The notes below the pieces were generated by a model that was given only the letters and a program-made list of their open reading frames with translations, was not told the origin of the DNA and searched no databases. This document shows, piece by piece, positions 10,331-22,993 of a stretch of DNA of 62,649 nt. Position numbers and translations under genes: made by a program. Origin of the DNA: Mycoplasmopsis gallinarum DSM 19816 (lineage in GTDB: Bacteria > Bacillota_I > Bacilli_A > Mycoplasmatales > Metamycoplasmataceae); contig NZ_JHZE01000009.1 in the NCBI RefSeq assembly GCF_000621085.1, positions 1 to 62,649 on the forward strand. The letters run 5' to 3'. Within the stretch, counting starts at the first letter, position 1; each line of letters opens with the position of its first letter.

Positions 10331-11326
10331 CTATATTGTAAGTCAAGTGATTAAAGCAATTCCAGCTAGTAAAATTAAAACACATAAAACAATTGAAGTA
10401 TAAATAAATGTTTTTGTGTTAATAAAATCACCGAAAGTTTTTTTGGTTTCAATTTTTTTTAAATCAAGTGGTAATTCACAAGCTCTTTTAGAATCATAAG
10501 CTGTATCTAAATCTTTTTTAAATTCTCACATTGATTTGTATCTTTTGTTTGGATCTATAGCAGTAGCCCTAATAATACAATTAATTACAGGCTGAGGCAA
10601 AAGGAAATTTTTAGCTAAATCTTGCACAATTCCTTGTCTTTGTTTCATAATAGTTTGCTGAGCATTTTGCTCTTTAACTGGATATTCACCAGTAATCATT
10701 TCATAAAGCAAAATACCTAAAGCATAAATATCAGATTTAACTGATGGTTGAGACTTAAAGGTGGTTAATTCCGGTGCCATGTAAAAAGGCGAACCAATAA
10801 TACTATTTTCTCTCGTATAACGTTGTGAACTATCATCTAAAGCTAATCCAAAATCAATAATTTTAATTTTTCGATCTTTTGTAATCATAATATTATGACT
10901 TTTAATATCACGATGAATGATTTTTGAACTATGCAATTCATGAATTCCCGAGGCAATTTCACTTGCATAATTAACAGCTAATTTAGCTGGAATTTTTTGA
11001 TTTTGTCTTAAAAAATCTTTAATAGTCTTGCCATCTACATATTCCATCACTATATATTGCTCATTTTCATCAATATAACATTCGATAAATTTAGCCACTT
11101 TATTGCTCTGAATCTTTTTGTAAATTTGAGTCTCTTGTAAAAAACGTTTTTTAGCAGCAACAATATCAGCACTCTCTGCCACTTTTGCATATTTTAAAGC
11201 ATAATAAATGTCTGAATTTTCATCATTTAAATATTGCACTTTATAAACTTCTGAAAATCCACCCTTGCCAATAAGACTGTTTATTTTATATTTTTTAGCA
11301 ATATTAATACTATCTTTTGCGCTCAT
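10331..11326 (-). CDS. prkC: PrkC-type Ser/Thr protein kinase without PASTA domains
   Basis: This is a Hanks-type kinase of 331 aa. Visible parts are the Gly loop GKGGFSEV (20-27), the ATP lysine K45, the catalytic loop HRDIKSHN (138-145), DFG (158-160) and MAPE (183-186). A basic juxtamembrane stretch and a single membrane helix (about 306-328, ending ALITWLTI) follow. The protein stops directly after the membrane, so the extracellular PASTA repeats of PrkC/PknB are absent, which fits a cell without peptidoglycan. It follows its partner phosphatase by one base. Confidence 0.9.
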
Positions 11327-11327
11327 T

Positions 11328-12104
11328 TTAATCCCTTAATTTAATTATTCCTATTGACAAATTATCATTCGATTTATTTAATAAAGCTTCTTGCACAATA
11401 TCTTGAGCTAAATTATCTAAATCATCATCTTTATTATTAATAAAAATTAATTCAAAAAATGATTGGCTTACAAAATTATGTACCCCATCAGAAGTTGCAA
11501 AAACAAATTCAATTTCATCATAAAATTTTGACAAATCAGAAATATTAATTTTTGTTTTTTTAGTTGGTCCAAGACTTGAAGTCAAGGCTCGATGACCTCT
11601 TTCAGCAACGGCTTGTTTGTGTGTATAGTTGAATTTTTCAATTAAACTATTGTATAAATTATGATCTTTGGTAATTTGATTTACTGAGTTATCTTTGTTA
11701 ATAGTGTAAATGCGAGAATCTCCAATATTAAAAACCACAATTGTTTTAGCTACGCTATTAATTAAAACTCCAGTTACTGTAGTCCCCATATCAATCAAAG
11801 CAGCATCTTTTAAACTCAAAAATTCCATTTCTTTTCGTGCTTTTCGTACGCTTTGTTCAATTCATCGCGCAGTTTCATCAATTGTTAAATTTTGTGTTAC
11901 ATTTAATTGGTGAAGAGTTGTTTCAAAAGTGTTAATAGTTGTGCTTGCTGCTAATGCACCGCCAAAATGTCCGCCCATTCCGTCACATAAAATTAATAAG
12001 TAATATTGTTCATTACAAAAAATAGCAACTCTATCTTGATTTTCAAGTCGCTTTGTGCCAATGTCAGTAAATTTTCCAAACTTAAGATTATTATTTGATT
12101 TCAT
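11328..12104 (-). CDS. prpC: PP2C-family protein phosphatase
   Basis: This metal-dependent Ser/Thr phosphatase of 258 aa is the likely counterpart of the adjacent kinase. PP2C motifs visible are ENQDRVAIF (metal Asp24), DGMGGH (41-46), FNIGDSRIY and FATSDGVHNFV, ending with NDNLSIGIIKL. The gene overlaps the end of gmk by 14 nt and the kinase gene follows after one base, so all three are co-translated. The pair matches the prpC-prkC arrangement of Firmicutes. Confidence 0.92.
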
Positions 12105-12681
12105 TTTTTAAAATATTGCGAATTTCTTCAGCGGCTCTTTCAGGAATATCATTGATAATTTCATATTTAAAATGATTTTTATCAGCAATTTCTTGTTCAG
12201 CTTTTTGCAGTCTTTTTAAAATTGCAGCTTCATCTTCAGTGTTACGGTTTTTGATTCGATTTTTCAAATCCTCAATTGTAGGAGGAGATACAAAGAAAGT
12301 TAAAATTTTGTATTTTTCATGGTTAATTGGATTTAATAAAATTTGTTTTGCACCTTCAGTTTCAATCTCTAAAAACGGAATATTATTACTTGCATGAATA
12401 CGATCAATTTCTCTAAAAAGAGTCCCATAATAATTATCAAAGTGAAAACTATATTCTAATAATTCATGATTTTTAATTGACTCTTCAAATTGCGCTTTAG
12501 TAATAAAGAAATAATGTTGACCATCAATTTCACCTTCACGTGGTTTTCTGGTTGTTGCAGAACAAGACAATTGCAATCTTAAATCTTTTTGATTAAATAA
12601 AATTTTTTCGATTGTACCTTTACCCACTCCACTCGGCCCTGTAAAAATAATAATTAATTTTTTATCATTTATTTCTTTCAT
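12091..12681 (-). CDS. gmk: Guanylate kinase
   Basis: It converts GMP to GDP. The 196-aa product has the P-loop GPSGVGKG (15-22), the GMP-binding segment SCSATTRKPREGEIDGQHYFF, and the lid NRNTEDEAAILKR. I chose the ATG at 12681, with TAGGAG seven bases upstream. A GTG 15 nt further up would place that ribosome-binding site inside the gene. It heads the operon gmk-PP2C-kinase-rsgA-rpe and diverges from secG. Confidence 0.93.
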   Translation of the reverse strand: MKEINDKKLIIIFTGPSGVGKGTIEKILFNQKDLRLQLSCSATTRKPREGEIDGQHYFFITKAQFEESIKNHELLEYSFHFDNYYGTLFREIDRIHASNNIPFLEIETEGAKQILLNPINHEKYKILTFFVSPPTIEDLKNRIKNRNTEDEAAILKRLQKAEQEIADKNHFKYEIINDIPERAAEEIRNILKNEIK

Positions 12682-12746
12682 AATTACTCCTACCACTGAT
12701 TTTTTATTTAATTATAAATATTATATTAATATTAGAATATATAAAA

Positions 12747-12752
12747 TATAAT
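12747..12752 (+). promoter_or_regulatory. -10 box of the secG-rnr operon
   Basis: A perfect TATAAT lies 28 nt upstream of the secG ATG, in the gap shared with the divergent gmk operon. No clear -35 box. Confidence 0.5.
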
Positions 12753-12780
12753 AACAAACAAAATAATTTAAGAGGTTCAT

Positions 12781-13017
12781 ATGTTAATAGCAATCACTAC
12801 ATTGTTGATAATTGTTTCGATTTTTATTATTGTTATTTCACTTTTAATGTCACCAGATTCTAATGGATTTTCAGGTGCTTTAGTTGGATCGGCAGATTTA
12901 GAGTTATTTAAAACATCAAAAGAAAGGGGATTCAAAAAAGTTCTAAAATATTCAATGATTATAGCAGGATTTATTTTGTTGTTATTTTCAATTGTAATTA
13001 GAATTTGAATTAAATAA
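12781..13017 (+). CDS. secG: Preprotein translocase subunit SecG
   Basis: This small accessory subunit of the SecYEG channel is 78 aa with two membrane helices (about 3-23 and 54-75). Between them is the typical cytosolic loop with SPDSNGFSGALVGSADLELF. Length and pattern match the family. AAGAGGTTCAT precedes the ATG. It is followed by rnr after one base; the secG-rnr order is common in Firmicutes and supports the call. Confidence 0.88.
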
Positions 13018-15167
13018 TATGATAAATGAAGAGAAATTATTAGTTTTTTTAAAAAAGAATCCAAATGCAACTTTTAAAAATATTGCTAATTATTTAAAAG
13101 TCAAATTTAATCAAAATAAAGATTTAACCACTCTTTTGAATAAATTAATTGAATCAAAACAAATAACTAGATTAAGAAATGATACTTTTGCAAGTTTAGA
13201 ATTTTTATCAAGCGAAAAAGGCATAATTAAATTTGTTCAAGATGGTAAATTTGCTTTTGTTGATAGTGATAAACTCGATTCAGAAGGAAATATAATTAGT
13301 TACTTTATTCCTCCAACTGAATTTAACGGCGCTTTAAATGGTGATGAAGTTTTAATAGATTCATATAAAATCGTAAATTCTGAACAACGAGAATTTGCAA
13401 CAGTTTCTAAAATTTTAAAAAGAAATACAACTAAAATCATTGGTAAGGTTACTCAAGAAAAAAATCGTTTTTATTTCAAACCATTAAAAGCACAAAATTT
13501 TAAAAATCATTTTATTAAAATAAAGAATTTAGCCTCAACCATTAAAAATAATGATGTAGTTGCTGCTAAAGTAATAAGCTACGAAAACCAAAATGTAATT
13601 TGAATTTCAATTCAAGATGTTATTGGCCAAATGAATGACCCAATGCTTTATGTTAATGCTCTTATTGAAGAAAGAGACACAATTCAGAATTTCCCAAAAG
13701 AAGTAATTAATGAATCTAATAAAATTGCCGATTTTGTTTCTCAAAAAGAAATGGAAAATAGACTCGATTTAAGAAATGAATTAATAGTTACTATTGATGG
13801 ATCAAGTACTAAAGATTTTGATGATGCTATAAATGTTAAAAAAATCGATGAAAATACCTATGAATTAGGCGTTCACATTGCCGATGTCTCATATTATGTT
13901 ACTGAAAATAGTGAAATTGATAAAGAAGCTTTAAAAAGAGGAACGAGCATTTACTTAGTAGATCGAGTTATTCCGATGTTACCTGAGAAGTTATCAAATG
14001 GAATTTGCTCTTTAAATCCAAATGTCGATCGTCTAACAATGAGTATCATAATGACAATTGACAAAAAAGGAAAAATTTTAAACAGTGAAATTAAAGAAAC
14101 AGTTATTAATTCTAAATATAGATTAACATATGAAAGAGTAAATGAATTTTTAAAAGGACAAAAATTCGAAGATGAATCTTTAAATGAAATGCTAACTAAT
14201 GCCTCAGAATTGTCAAAAATTATTAGAGAATACAAAAATAATGAAGGTTATATTAATTTCGAAATTAAAGAACCAGTTATTAAGTTAGACGAAAAAGGCT
14301 ATGTAAAAGATATTATAGTTAAAGAACAAGGTGAATCAGAGGCTATGATCGAAGATTTTATGGTTAGAGCAAACGAAGGGGTTGCATATTTCAGTCATAA
14401 AAATAAACTGCCTATTCCTTATCGAATTCATGAAATTCCTACTGAAGAATCAATCGAAAACTTTAATAACACATTAAATCAATTAGGAATTAATTTAAAA
14501 ATAGATAAAAATAAAATTTCTCCAGTAGCTTTTAGACAAATAATTGAAGAAATCAAAGAAATTAGAAATGATGAATTCTTAAAAACAATGTTTTTAAGAG
14601 TAATGTCTAAAGCTATTTATTCATTAGGTAATATTGGACATTTTGGATTAGCAAGTGAATTTTATTGTCATTTTACCAGTCCTATTCGTAGATATCCAGA
14701 TTTAATGGTTCATAGAATAATTAGGGAAATTATTTTCAAAAATCAAAAAGATAAACTAGAACACTTTGCAGAAATTGGAACACAAATTGCAAAAGAAAAT
14801 TCTGAATCAGAACAAAAAGCTGTTGAGTTAGAAAGAGATACTAACGACTTAAAATACGCAGAATATTATAAACAAAAAATTAATCAAGAATTTAAGGCAC
14901 AAATTGTAACTATTTTAAAATTTGGATTATTTATTGAATTTGAAAACAAAACAAGTGCATTAATTCACATTAGTGAAATAGGTGATGGCGAATTTGTTTT
15001 TGACGACAAGAATAATTTAATTACAAATGGCAAAAAGTCCTATAAATTAGGTGATAAAGTCAAAGTGGTAGTAATTGATGCCGATGAAACAACTGGAAAA
15101 GTAAGCTGTGTTTTAAAAGAAGATTTTGCTAATTATTTAATAAAAAAAGAATTAAAAGAACAACAAA

Positions 15168-17517
<2,350 letters not shown>

Positions 17518-17525
17518 GAGTAAAT

Positions 17526-17810
17526 ATGATTTATGTAGTTTTAAGACAATTAAAAGTTAAAACAGAAACAAAAAAAGAATTTTCAATAGATATAGAAAGA
17601 TGATTAAAAAATAACAAAAAAGAAGAGTTAAATCTTTCTCTTGATGCAGTGTGAAAAGATAAAGACACAATGATGATAGTAGAAAGATGATCAACTCCTG
17701 AAGCTTATCAAAAATTCATTAACAGTGATCAATATAAAGTTGATTGAGAAAACATTAATCAATATTTAAGTCAAAAACCTTCAATTTTAAAATTTGAAAC
17801 AATTAACTAA
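17526..17810 (+). CDS. ABM-domain (YgiN-like) small protein
   Basis: This 94-aa protein is visible only if TGA is Trp. It begins MIYVVLRQLKVKTETKKEF and has the ferredoxin-like pattern and MIVERWSTPEAYQKFINSDQY segment of antibiotic-biosynthesis monooxygenase (ABM) proteins. Some relatives oxidise quinols, others are heme-related or of unknown role. No function can be fixed here. It has a good site TAGGAG and follows metG after 8 nt, so it is the last gene of the operon. Confidence 0.65.
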
Positions 17811-17819
17811 AATTAACTA

Positions 17820-17851
17820 ATTATTATAATAAGTTCATATTATAATAATTA
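17820..17851. repeat. Perfect 13-bp palindrome over the tRNA-Lys promoter
   Basis: Arms AATTATTATAATA and TATTATAATAATT with a 6-base loop lie between the ABM gene and tRNA-Lys. The right arm holds the -10 hexamer TATAAT (17842-17847), nine bases before the tRNA. There is no T-run, so it is a poor terminator. It could be an operator or an RNA hairpin. It is preceded by a direct repeat of AATTAACTAA (17801-17820). Confidence 0.6.
17842..17847 (+). promoter_or_regulatory. -10 box of tRNA-Lys
   Basis: A perfect TATAAT eight bases before the tRNA 5' end, inside the right arm of a palindrome. Confidence 0.6.
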
Positions 17852-17855
17852 TATG

Positions 17856-17930
17856 CGTCGTTAGCTCAGTTGGCAGAGCAGCTGGCTCTTAACCAGCGGG
17901 TCACAGGTTCGAGCCCTGTACGACGCACCA
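17856..17930 (+). tRNA. trnK: tRNA-Lys(CTT)
   Basis: Cloverleaf: acceptor GCGTCGT/ACGACGC, D-arm with TAGCTCAGTTGGCAGAGCA, anticodon stem GCTGG/CCAGC around CTCTTAA (anticodon CTT), T-arm CAGGTTCGAGCCCTG, discriminator A and encoded CCA. It reads AAG. It has its own promoter and terminator. Confidence 0.95.
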
Positions 17931-17943
17931 AATGTAATTCACC

Positions 17944-17972
17944 AAGTTATGGTTATCCATAACTTTTTTTAT
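17944..17972 (+). terminator. Terminator of tRNA-Lys
   Basis: Perfect 9-bp stem AAGTTATGG / CCATAACTT with a TTAT loop, followed by a T-run. Confidence 0.85.
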
Positions 17973-17984
17973 TTTTCATAAAAT

Positions 17985-18018
17985 AAAAATAGCACTAAAT
18001 AATAGCGCTATTTTTATT
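17985..18018 (-). terminator. Terminator of tig
   Basis: Stem AAAAATAGC / GCTATTTTT with a 13-base loop, followed by T-rich sequence on the minus strand, just past the tig stop. Confidence 0.65.
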
Positions 18019-18022
18019 TATC

Positions 18023-19444
18023 TTATTTATTTTCTTCTTTTGCTTCTTCAGCAGGGGCTTCAAGAGAAGTGTTAGCAATAATGTCAGCGTCAGCTGCATT
18101 CAATTTTTCCATTAATTTTGCATAACCTTTTTCATCGAATTTTTTCACAATTAATTCAATTACTTTTTCATTTTCAATGGTTGAAGCAATTTGTTTTTTC
18201 ACAGCTTCATTTGAAGCAGCAATGGTTTTTACTTGATAAGCTGTCATAGGGATTTGTAATGATTGTAATCTGTATTGTAAATCGTAATCATTATCTGTAA
18301 TTTCCATTGAAGGTTTAACTTCATTTAAGATTTTTTGTACCACTACAGCTTGTTCTAATCTAGCAATTTCTTCTTTTGCTAAAAGTTCTTTTAATTGTTT
18401 TTCATCTTGGCCAATTAATGAAAGATATTCTTCAAGTTTGATTTTTTGATTTTTTAACATTCCGTTAAGTTCATTAAATCTTTTTTCTACTTGTCAATTT
18501 ACAATGCTTTCATTAAACACAAATTTGTTATTTTTAATTACTTCATCAATAACTTTATCAACAAAAATATTAGCATCTGATAATAAAATAGTTCTTGCTA
18601 AAATTAATTTTAAAACTCTTCTTGCTTCTTCAGGTGTTTTAACTTCTTCACCTAAACCAAGTAAAGAAACATTTTCTTCAGTTAATTTAATTTCTTCAGG
18701 TCTTTTAGCAGCAACAATTTTTACATCAAATTCAGCCTCTTTACCTGCTAAATGAGAAACTTGATATTCTTTAGGGAATGTTACTACAACTTTAACATCA
18801 TCATTAACTTTTTTACCAACTAATTGGTCTTCAAAAGTATCAATAAAAGTTTTTGAACCAAGCACAAGATCAAATCCTTCTGCTTCTCCGCCTTCAAAAG
18901 CTTCATTATTTACATATCCTTTGTAATTTAAAGTAAGAGTATCACCTAATTTAGTAACTTCTTCTTCAGCAATAGGCAATAATAAAGCATTTCTTTTTAA
19001 TTGACCTTCAATAGTTTCTTCAACTCTTTTGTCTAAATCAATATTAAATTCTAATTTAGCTTTTACATTTTCTAAATTGATAGTTGCAGGATCAATATCA
19101 GCCACAAAATTTAAATTAAATTCAGCTTCTGCATCACTTAATTTTACAATTTCAAGTGAAGGTTGGCCTAAAGTTCTATCATATTCAGCTTTTGCTAAAG
19201 CGAAAAATTCATTGTAGTTTGTACGAACATAATTATCCATTGCTCTTGAAGAAATTTCGCCTGCGCTAATTGCTGCATCAATTAAATTTTGAGGAGCTTT
19301 TCCAGGTCTAAAACCTTTAATTTTTACTTTTTTAGCAAGTTCTTTTTTAGCCTCTGCTCTTAATTTTTGTCATTCTTCTTTGTTAAGTTTTACATTTACA
19401 ACAACTTGAGCTTTTTCAGGTTGATATGTAGCTTTTTTTGACAT
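18023..19444 (-). CDS. tig: Trigger factor
   Basis: This ribosome-bound folding chaperone has 473 aa. The N-terminal ribosome-binding domain carries the signature KIKGFRPGKAP (about 42-52). A PPIase-like FKBP domain follows (about 165-250, with GDTLTLNYKGYVN and FEDQLVGKK), then a long helical C-terminal domain. The last 20 residues are acidic and Ala/Glu-rich. The ATG follows AAGGAGAATT. The gene is alone and convergent with tRNA-Lys. Confidence 0.93.
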
Positions 19445-19558
19445 AATTCTCCTTATAAATACTATAAATATAGTTAATTAACTATTATTTTAATTTATAT
19501 TAATAAATTTAAAAATTTAATTTTAAAAAGATTTATTTTAAATAAAAATAAATTCTAA

Positions 19559-20005
19559 TTATTTGTGATATTTTTTATTATTTTTAATCATAAAAGCGCG
19601 ATAAATTTGCTCGCTTAACATAATTTTGAATAATTGATGCGGGAAAGTCATTTTGCTAAAAGAGATTTTTAAATTAGGTTTAATCAATTCTTCAATCAAA
19701 CCATCTGAACCTCCAATAATAAAAGTTCAATTATCACTTAAATCTAATTTAGTAGCAAATTCTGTTGAATCAATTTGTTTACCTCGCAAAGAGAGTAAAC
19801 AAACATAACTATTTTTATCTATAGATTCAAGCACTTTTTTAGTTTCACGCAACTTTTTTTCTTCAATATTTTTAATTTCGCTAAATTCTTTTAATTCAAT
19901 ATTTTGAAATTCAGCGAAAATAGCAATATTTTTTGCATATTCATTGAAAAGTTGCTTAAAATAAGGGCTTAAATTACCAACAGAGATAATTTTAATTTTC
20001 TTCAT
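19559..20005 (-). CDS. rlmH: 23S rRNA pseudouridine1915 N3-methyltransferase RlmH
   Basis: RlmH is a SPOUT methyltransferase acting on the 70S ribosome. The 148-aa product begins [12 protein letters not shown], has [14 protein letters not shown], and the SAM-knot segments FIIGGSDGL and [19 protein letters not shown] at the C-terminus, which is the family's characteristic end. Its start overlaps the end of mnmG by 14 nt, so both are probably co-translated. Confidence 0.92.
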
Positions 20006-21845
20006 TTTCTCTTTTTCTAACAGTTTCAAGATAGAATAATAACATTTGAATATCAGAAGGATTAATACCACTAATTCTTGATGCTTGACCGATGGTAGTA
20101 GGTTGAATCATTTTTAATTTTTGTTTTGCTTCAGTTGCAATATTAACAATTTTGTCATAGTCCAAATTAGTTGGAATTTTATAATTTTCTAATCTTAAAG
20201 CTTTATTAGCATCGCTCTTTTGTTTTTCAATATAACCATAAAGTCTTACCATAATAGTAAGTTCATCAGTGTAAGGGAAATCTGGCAAAATATCATATGG
20301 ATCAACTTCTGGTCTTGATAAGACTTTGAGCAATGTGCTTCCATCAAAAATTTGATATTTAAGAGCAATTGGACTTTTTCCAGAAAGATAAGTTTCTGAC
20401 AATTCCTTAATTTTATTTTCTATTAAATTATATTTGTCAATTATTTTGTTATATTCATCTGCAGTAATCATATTTGATTTAAGAGCATATTCACTTAATC
20501 TAATGTCAGGGTTGTCATTTCTTAAAAGTAATCTATATTCGGCTCTTGAAGTAAGCATACGATAAGGCTCTTTAGTTCCTTTAGTTACTAAATCGTCAAT
20601 TAAAACACCAATGTAACCGTCATTTCTTAAAATAATGATTGGATCTTGATTTTCTAATTTCTGTCCTGCATTAATACCTGCAATTAAACCTTGAGCAGCA
20701 GCTTCTTCATAGCCACTTGTTCCATTGATTTGCCCCGCGGTGAATAAACCATGAACAACTTTGGTCTCAAGCGAAGATTTCAATTGAAGTGGATCAATTG
20801 CATCATATTCAATAGCATAAGCTCATTTTTGCACTCTTGCATTTTCAAGCCCAGGAATTGTTTTGATCATTTCTTTTTGCACCTCAATTGGCATTGAAGT
20901 TGAAAAACCATTAACATAAGTGATTGAACCATCTGCAGTTTCTGGCTCAAAGAAAATTTGATGTCTTTCTTTAGAAGCAAATTTAACAATTTTATCTTCA
21001 ATTGAAGGACAATAACGAGGACCAATTCCAGTAATCAATCCTGAATACATTGCACTTTTGTCTAAATTTTCATTAATTATACGATGTGTTTCAGGAGTGG
21101 TATATGTTAAATAACATGCGATTTGTTTTGGTAACTTAACATTTGAACGACTTGAAAAACTCAAATTAATATCATCTAAAATTTCCTCAGTTACTTTTGA
21201 ATAATCTATTGAATCAGAATAAATTCTTGGAGGAGTTCCAGTTTTTAATCTTTGCAAAATAAAACCATGTTCAATAAAAGACTGACTTAATTTAGAAGTA
21301 GTTTTTTCATTATCTGGACCGCTAACTATAGATTCATTTCCTCTTAAAATTCTTGAGTCCATATATGTTCCAGTTGTAATTACTCCAACTTTGGCATTTA
21401 AAATTCCGTTAGTTTGTAATTTAAAACCAACAAAATTATTATTTTGATCAGTTAAAATTTCCTCAACTATATCCTCTATTAAAGTTAAATTCGGTTGTTT
21501 TAAAACATCTTCATAAATAATTTGACTATATTTTTCTTTGTCAATTTGAGCTCTTAATGCTCTTACTGCCGGACCTTTTGATTGATTTAACAATTTAAGT
21601 TGAATCATAGCGCGATCAGCTCATAAACCTTGCATGCCACCCAAAGCATCGATTTCTCTTGTAATAATTCCTTTAGCAGGACCACCAATAGAAGGATTAC
21701 ATGGCATCATTCCCAATCTTTTAATATTTAAAGATACAAGTGCTGTATTATGGCCTTTTTTAGAAAGAGCAAAAGCTGCTTCCAACCCTGCATGGCCACC
21801 TCCAACAACAATTGCATCATAGTTATTTTTATTTATTGTTTTCAT
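19992..21845 (-). CDS. mnmG: tRNA uridine-5-carboxymethylaminomethyl modification enzyme MnmG
   Basis: With MnmE it modifies U34 of tRNAs that read split codon boxes. The 617-aa FAD enzyme has [12 protein letters not shown] (FAD loop, 13-24), [14 protein letters not shown], and the C-terminal helical MnmE-binding domain with [14 protein letters not shown] and [14 protein letters not shown]. No Shine-Dalgarno is visible before the ATG at 21845 (AAAATTTTGTGTATG), so a leaderless or weakly translated start is possible. rlmH overlaps its end. Confidence 0.94.
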
Positions 21846-21890
21846 ACACAAAATTTTAATTAATAAATTTTAAAATTTAAATTTTTTATT

Positions 21891-21896
21891 TATAAT
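21891..21896 (+). promoter_or_regulatory. -10 box of tRNA-His
   Basis: A perfect TATAAT ends 13 nt before the tRNA. It lies in the AT-rich gap shared with the divergent mnmG. Confidence 0.55.
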
Positions 21897-21909
21897 AATA
21901 GCGCTTTAT

Positions 21910-21987
21910 GGCGAATGTGGTGAAGTGGTCTAACACAGCGGGTTGTGGTCCCGTCACTCGCGGGTTCGAATCCCGTCATTCGCCCCA
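21910..21987 (+). tRNA. trnH: tRNA-His(GTG)
   Basis: Acceptor GCGAATG/CATTCGC is extended by a G at -1 facing discriminator C73, the identity mark of tRNA-His. The anticodon stem GCGGG/CCCGT holds loop TTGTGGT (anticodon GTG). The T-arm GCGGGTTCGAATCCCGT and CCA are encoded. Confidence 0.95.
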
Positions 21988-22030
21988 TTTTTTTTTATTC
22001 TTTTTTTATAATTATTAATAAGTAGGCAAA

Positions 22031-22429
22031 ATGGAAACAGAAGTTTTTTTAGAAATTAAAAAATCGAAATTTTATGGTTATGCTTTTGAAATTTCTAGCA
22101 AAGAAGAAATAAAAACAATATTAGAACAAATTAAAAAAGAACATAAAAAAGCAAGGCATATTTGCTATGGTTATGTGATTAATACAAATGGTAGGTTTCA
22201 AAGTGGATATAATGATGATGGAGAACCTTCAGGAACAGCAGGCAAACCGATCAGAGATGTATTAATAAAATCTCGAAGTGAAAATTTATTGATTTTTGTT
22301 GTTAGATATTTTGGCGGCATTTTACTTGGTGCTGGCGGACTAGCTCGAGCTTATACAAAATGTGCTGCCTTAGCAAAGGAAAAATTTTATGATAGCAATA
22401 ATAGGGAAAATGGGAGTAGGAAAAACTAA
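22031..22429 (+). CDS. YigZ/IMPACT-family protein, short form
   Basis: This 132-aa protein carries the UPF0029/IMPACT N-terminal domain: KKSKFYGYAFEISS, KARHICYGYVIN, the signature NDDGEPSGTAGKPI (about 61-74) and VRYFGGILLGAGGLARAY. The C-terminal half found in 200-aa YigZ proteins is missing, as in several mollicutes. The role is uncertain; relatives influence translation. It overlaps the CoaE-like gene by 41 nt in another frame. Confidence 0.85.
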   Translation: METEVFLEIKKSKFYGYAFEISSKEEIKTILEQIKKEHKKARHICYGYVINTNGRFQSGYNDDGEPSGTAGKPIRDVLIKSRSENLLIFVVRYFGGILLGAGGLARAYTKCAALAKEKFYDSNNRENGSRKN

Positions 22430-22958
22430 ATTCATAAATTCATTGAACAAAAAATACAAAATATTTATTTCTGATGATTTTATAACTCAAATTTACAAAA
22501 AAAATGAAATTGGTTATTTTTTAATCAAACAAAATATCGGATCATTTGTGTTGAATGAATCTGGTGTCGATAAATCTAAGTTATTTTTATGATTAAAAAA
22601 AGACAAGAAACATTGAATTTTGCTCGAAAAATTAATTTATCCTATTTTAAAAAAAGAATTAGAAAATGGGGATTATGACTTTGTAGAAATTCCAAAATTA
22701 AAATCAGAAAATTTTGATTTTTCTTCTTTGTTTAGTTTAATTTTGTGCTTGTCAACAACAGCAGAAAAACATAAAAAAAATCTTAAAAAAAGAAATGTGG
22801 ATAATTCTAAAATAAACGCAATAAATGAAAAAAATGCTCCAAAAAGCATAATAAATGCACTTTTTACCAAAATTCCAATTGTTAATATTTATGGTAATAA
22901 GTTGTGAAAATACGCAAAAAATAAAAAATTTTTACAATTTCTTTTTTCTATCTCTTAA
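22389..22958 (+). CDS. coaE: Dephospho-CoA kinase
   Basis: It catalyses the last step of coenzyme A synthesis. The 189-aa product starts MIAIIGKMGVGKT with the P-loop G5-x4-GKT, then has FISDDFITQIY, matching the usual Asp-containing SDxI segment. In the lid, CLSTTAEKHKKNLKKRN fits the family's V-x-A-x-x-xx-Q-x-x-R-x-x-x-R pattern only loosely. The protein is divergent and short, so it could be another small NMP-type kinase. The start lies inside the YigZ gene. Confidence 0.7.
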
Positions 22959-22993
22959 AATTTTTAAACTAAATAAATGCGAGGAGAATTCTT

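Noticed and set aside
18504-19217. Plus-strand open frames opposite tig
   Set aside because: Shadow frames of a well-supported trigger factor gene.
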